This document shows, one piece after another, positions 61,514-64,000 of a stretch of DNA of 64,000 nucleotides. This DNA comes from CAYSUS01 sp964434165 (GTDB lineage: Bacteria > Planctomycetota > Planctomycetia > Pirellulales > Thermoguttaceae): the NCBI GenBank assembly GCA_964434165.1, contig CAYSUS010000034.1, forward strand, positions 1-64,000. Direction: 5' to 3'. A program made the position numbers and the translations under genes. Position 1 is the first letter of the stretch, and the number at the start of each line of letters is the position of its first letter. Under the pieces are notes generated by a model. That model searched no databases. It was not told the origin of the DNA and was given only the letters and a program-made list of their open reading frames with translations.

Positions 61514-62461
61514 CTACTTCCGAAGAGCCTTGGCTCGCTTGCGAGGCTCGACGCGCTTCATTACGACCGGCTCGCGGTCGGGGGCGGCCACGCCCTCGGC
61601 GACGCGGCTGGTCGATTCGAAACGGAAGGTGTCGGCATCCACGCGCGTCATCACGTCAACCGACTCGATGCGCACGCCGCTGGCCAGCGCCCCCTTGCGG
61701 TGAATCAGCCAGCGGTCGCCGTCGCGGGACCAGGTGGCCTCGAGCACGGTGCCATCCGACTCGAAGAGCCACGACTTGATCTTCTGCGCGACCGGGTCCC
61801 AGCCCACGCGGGCCGTGCCCCACGCCACCACCTGGTTGTTCACGCGAACCGTGAACTCGTGAACCAGGAAGTTCTTGTTGTCCGCCCACTTCCACGTGCT
61901 ATCGATGGCCTCCGGCTCGGGGGTCTTCCGGCGGTATCGCCAGGAGCCCACCAGCCATTCCAGGTCCTTCAGATGCTCGTAGTGCGAAGCGGGAAAGGAG
62001 ATCGCCGCGCGGATGGCCGCGATCTGCCAGCGCCCGTCCTGCTTGACGAAGATCACCGTGTGGCGGTGGTCGGCCGGCGGACCCGGCGGTTCGGGCACGT
62101 CGCGGGACGTGCCGTCGATGACCGCCACGTCGCTGCCGAGGAAACGCATCTGCAGCGGCGAGGCCGCCAGCTCGCCCCGGTCGATCTCGGCGAAGTGAAG
62201 CTCCATCTCCCGACGAATGGCCTCGCGGCCCTTGACGAGCTGTCCGGCCGGGTTGATCCAGTCGCCGTCGGGCGCGAACAGCGCGGCGGCGGCCTCGGCG
62301 TCTTCGCGATTGATGGCCCCTTTCAGGGCGTCGACAACCGCCCGCACAGCCTGCTCGTCCTTACTGCGCTTGTCGGCACCGTGCTTGCCGGCCGGCTTCT
62401 TGGCCAGGGCCGGCGATGCGAGAAGCACCAGCGTTATGGCGACAGAGAGGGATCGAATCAT
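61514..62461 (-). CDS. Exported NTF2-like (SgcJ/EcaC family) protein
   Basis: 315 residues with a Sec signal (SVAITLVLLASPALA). Residues 35-150 form an NTF2/SnoaL-like domain: AVRAVVDALKGAINREDAEA, LFAPDGDWINPAGQLVKGRE, FLGSDVAVIDGTS and HTVIFVKQDGRWQIAAIRAA. The following 160 residues (LKDLEWLVGSWRYRRKTPE, WLFESDGTVLEATWSRDG) resemble a lipocalin-like beta region. The family binds small ligands or has polyketide-type isomerase members; no catalytic residues can be assigned. The upstream gene on the same strand ends 31 bp before its start. Confidence 0.8.
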   Translation of the reverse strand: MIRSLSVAITLVLLASPALAKKPAGKHGADKRSKDEQAVRAVVDALKGAINREDAEAAAALFAPDGDWINPAGQLVKGREAIRREMELHFAEIDRGELAASPLQMRFLGSDVAVIDGTSRDVPEPPGPPADHRHTVIFVKQDGRWQIAAIRAAISFPASHYEHLKDLEWLVGSWRYRRKTPEPEAIDSTWKWADNKNFLVHEFTVRVNNQVVAWGTARVGWDPVAQKIKSWLFESDGTVLEATWSRDGDRWLIHRKGALASGVRIESVDVMTRVDADTFRFESTSRVAEGVAAPDREPVVMKRVEPRKRAKALRK

Positions 62462-62492
62462 CGTCTCGGTTCCTTGCGGCGGGGCGGCTACG

Positions 62493-63203
62493 TTAACGGT
62501 TCGGGTCGGCGGCGGCTTGGGCTCGCCGGATGATGTCGTCGAGGAACTCCTGCACGGTGAGGTACTCGGCCGCGTTGAGCTGCGGGGCCAGGCCGCGAAG
62601 CGTTTCCTTCATCTGCCCCGCCAGGTTGGCGATCTCCTGGTACTCGGCCGACGTCAATCCGGCCTCCGTGGACTTCCACGCGGCCAGAAGCTTGTCCAGC
62701 TTGACGCGGGGTCGCTCGAAACGCGGGTCGAGAAGCAGCGAGGGCCAGCGCACAGGGCCGTCCGAGGCAGGGGCCTCAGTCTTGCTCTTCTCCGACTCGT
62801 AGATATCTACCAGCGGGGTGCCGGAGGCTTCGGCCGCCGGGGCGCGGGCGGCCATGGCCGCAAGCTGCTGCGACTGCGTCTGCACCTGCTGCATGCGGAT
62901 CTGATCGACGGCGGCCTGGTTCTGCGCGATCCACGCCGAATTCTGCCGCGACTGCTGCTTAAGGAACTCGTTTCGCTGCGTCTTCTCCTGGTAGGTCTGG
63001 CCGAGCTGCTGGCGGCGGTCGGCGCCCTTCTGGGCGGCCATCACACCGCGATCGACCACGGCCGCGCTGGGACTGACAAACGGACCCCACCCGTAGCTCC
63101 CGTAGCGCGTGTGCGGCACGAACTGGGCCTGCGCCTTTTCGCCCCAGGCCGGCCAGAGTGCCGCCAGGCAAAGCGCGACGATTGCGGTCCTCGTGAAATG
63201 CAT
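62493..63203 (-). CDS. Gln/Ala-rich exported protein of unknown function
   Basis: 236 residues with a Sec signal (AIVALCLAALWPAWGEKAQA) and a GAGGA site. The mature N-terminus has a Tyr/Gly-rich patch (TRYGSYGWGPFVSPS), then a Gln-rich coiled-coil-like middle (DRRQQLGQTYQEKTQRNEF, VQTQSQQLAAM) and a charged helical C-terminus (LTVQEFLDDIIRRAQAAA). No domain recognised. It may be a periplasmic or surface structural protein. It lies between the BON-domain gene and the NTF2-like gene. Confidence 0.65.
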   Translation of the reverse strand: MHFTRTAIVALCLAALWPAWGEKAQAQFVPHTRYGSYGWGPFVSPSAAVVDRGVMAAQKGADRRQQLGQTYQEKTQRNEFLKQQSRQNSAWIAQNQAAVDQIRMQQVQTQSQQLAAMAARAPAAEASGTPLVDIYESEKSKTEAPASDGPVRWPSLLLDPRFERPRVKLDKLLAAWKSTEAGLTSAEYQEIANLAGQMKETLRGLAPQLNAAEYLTVQEFLDDIIRRAQAAADPNR

Positions 63204-63515
63204 GATCGACCGTCCTCGAGTGCGACGTTGCAGGAAGCAGAGGGGTGACGCAGCGCGTACAAGATTATAGCACTCCCGGCAAACTGGGCCGCCTCCAGCC
63301 GTCCGGCAAGGAGCGCCAGGCAGGTAGGCTCGCAAGGGATATGCAGAAGTCGCGGGCGGCGGCCATGCCGCCGCGGGCGCGCCGAGCCGTGCGAACCTGA
63401 CCCACCGCGGGTTCCCAGGCGTGCCCGCGGCCGGCAGCGGACTTCTTGCTCGGGGGGCGTCCGGCCGGGGGCCAAGCTGGAGTGGCACGAGAACGAGGAT
63501 GCTCCGCGAGGCGGA
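63204..63515. other. 312-bp intergenic region
   Basis: A 7-bp stem GCGGCGG-CCATG-CCGCCGC at 63356-63374 could terminate transcription of the BON gene upstream. No gene was seen. Confidence 0.4.
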
Positions 63516-64000
63516 TCAGTAGCGCAACGAGCGCCAGGGCGAGCCGAGCGCGCGGTTCACGTGCGGCTTGAGCGTCAGCAGGTTCTCGACCCTCCGGGCC
63601 CCACCCTGGATCGCGTTGGCCAGAGCGGCGTGTTTCGCCTCCAGGTCGCGGACCTCGCCGCGAAGCGTGGCCACTCCGTCCGCCACCTGGACGGCGACGG
63701 CGTTGGCCGGAACGAGCGGCGACCAAACGAGCTCGGCCTCGATGTCCTCTTTGATCTTCCAGTCGGGTTTGACGAAGATGCTCGGGTCGATCGTCACCTG
63801 GTTGCGGACCTGCTTCACCCCGGCCACGCTCGCGGCGACCTGCTCCACGCGCCGCTGGGCAAGCTCCGAATCCACCTTACCCTGGAGGATCACCGTCCCG
63901 TCGGTGGCCGCCACGCGGATCAGGTAAGGGAAGGCGTACGCATCGTGACGCAGCGTCAGTTGAACCGCCTCGGCCAACTCCACGTCCGGCGAGTGGATCG
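63516..64000 (-). CDS. BON-domain protein (5' end outside window)
   Basis: The frame is open to the window edge, so the first part is missing; about 161 residues are seen. Two BON domains are recognisable: VELAEAVQLTLRHDAYAFP with TVILQGKVDSELAQRRVEQV, then KIKEDIEAELVWSPLVPA with VATLRGEVRDLEAKHAALA. BON proteins bind phospholipid and are usually in the periplasm or membrane. The final residues WRSLRY are ordinary. The GTG at 63983 is unlikely to be the true start because homologous sequence continues upstream. Confidence 0.8.
   Translation of the reverse strand, partial: IHSPDVELAEAVQLTLRHDAYAFPYLIRVAATDGTVILQGKVDSELAQRRVEQVAASVAGVKQVRNQVTIDPSIFVKPDWKIKEDIEAELVWSPLVPANAVAVQVADGVATLRGEVRDLEAKHAALANAIQGGARRVENLLTLKPHVNRALGSPWRSLRY

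Overview
The window looks like a planctomycete chromosome, probably a metagenome-type contig of a soil, freshwater or marine Planctomycetota member. The basis is gene content, not a marker-gene tree. It is very GC-rich, coding on both strands, and rich in families expanded in that phylum: an HzsA-related multi-CxxCH protein, five secreted PQQ-like or BNR-type beta-propellers, three secreted formylglycine-type sulfatases, Tat-exported proteins including a Gfo/Idh/MocA oxidoreductase, UROD-like methyltransferase-fold proteins and Uma2. A kdsB-pyrG pair fits a Kdo-containing outer membrane. I saw no rRNA, tRNA, CRISPR array, prophage or intact transposase, so most of the window is ordinary chromosome. 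Mobile or degraded material is limited to REP-like hairpins and two small gene remnants.

Layout. 1-3.6 kb: 3' end of the HzsA-related cytochrome-like gene, a UDP-sugar epimerase, then a long intergenic region with a REP-like hairpin. 3.6-9.4 kb: a two-gene RND efflux system and an exported Mn/Fe superoxide dismutase. 9.5-12.2 kb (minus): a GT2 glycosyltransferase followed by a toroid/heparinase-like protein. 12.4-15.7 kb: Uma2, kdsB, pyrG. 15.8-18.3 kb (minus): a UROD-like protein and a zinc-type homocysteine methyltransferase-like protein with a nested inverted-repeat cluster between them. 18.3-25.3 kb: a doc-toxin remnant, a BNR-4 protein, an esterase, trpC, purH and a small PQQ-like propeller. 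25.7-30.4 kb: a 1322-residue protein of unknown function and a thioredoxin-fold protein. 30.7-36.7 kb: a propeller, two sulfatases and a Tat oxidoreductase. 37.2-43.1 kb: a DsrE-like lipoprotein, two methyltransferases, an ankyrin protein, a broken GxxExxY gene, a C_GCAxxG_C_C protein and a Tat protein of unknown function. 43.4-52.2 kb: another propeller, a small hypothetical gene, then a three-gene run with a 1287-residue propeller/methyltransferase-like/propeller/malectin-like fusion, a Tat-exported sugar-isomerase-like protein and a BNR sialidase. 52.3-55.5 kb: two unknown genes behind a near-consensus promoter, and a sulfatase with a CxPCR motif. 56.1-61.4 kb: PhzF-like protein, a hybrid histidine kinase with a heme-binding Tll0287-like sensor, and a multi-cluster iron-sulfur protein. 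61.5-64 kb (minus): a BON-domain protein (cut by the window), a Gln-rich exported protein and an NTF2-like protein.

How they may work together. The sulfatases, sialidase-like, BNR, esterase and sugar-isomerase-like proteins all carry export signals and suggest breakdown of sulfated or acidic polysaccharides outside the cytoplasm. The propeller proteins have no recognised ligand here. The most unusual segment is 45.5-52.2 kb, where a degenerate methyltransferase-like domain sits between two beta-propellers and is followed by an isomerase-fold protein with a Tat signal. The 1322-residue protein and the 52.3-53.9 kb pair are the other real unknowns.
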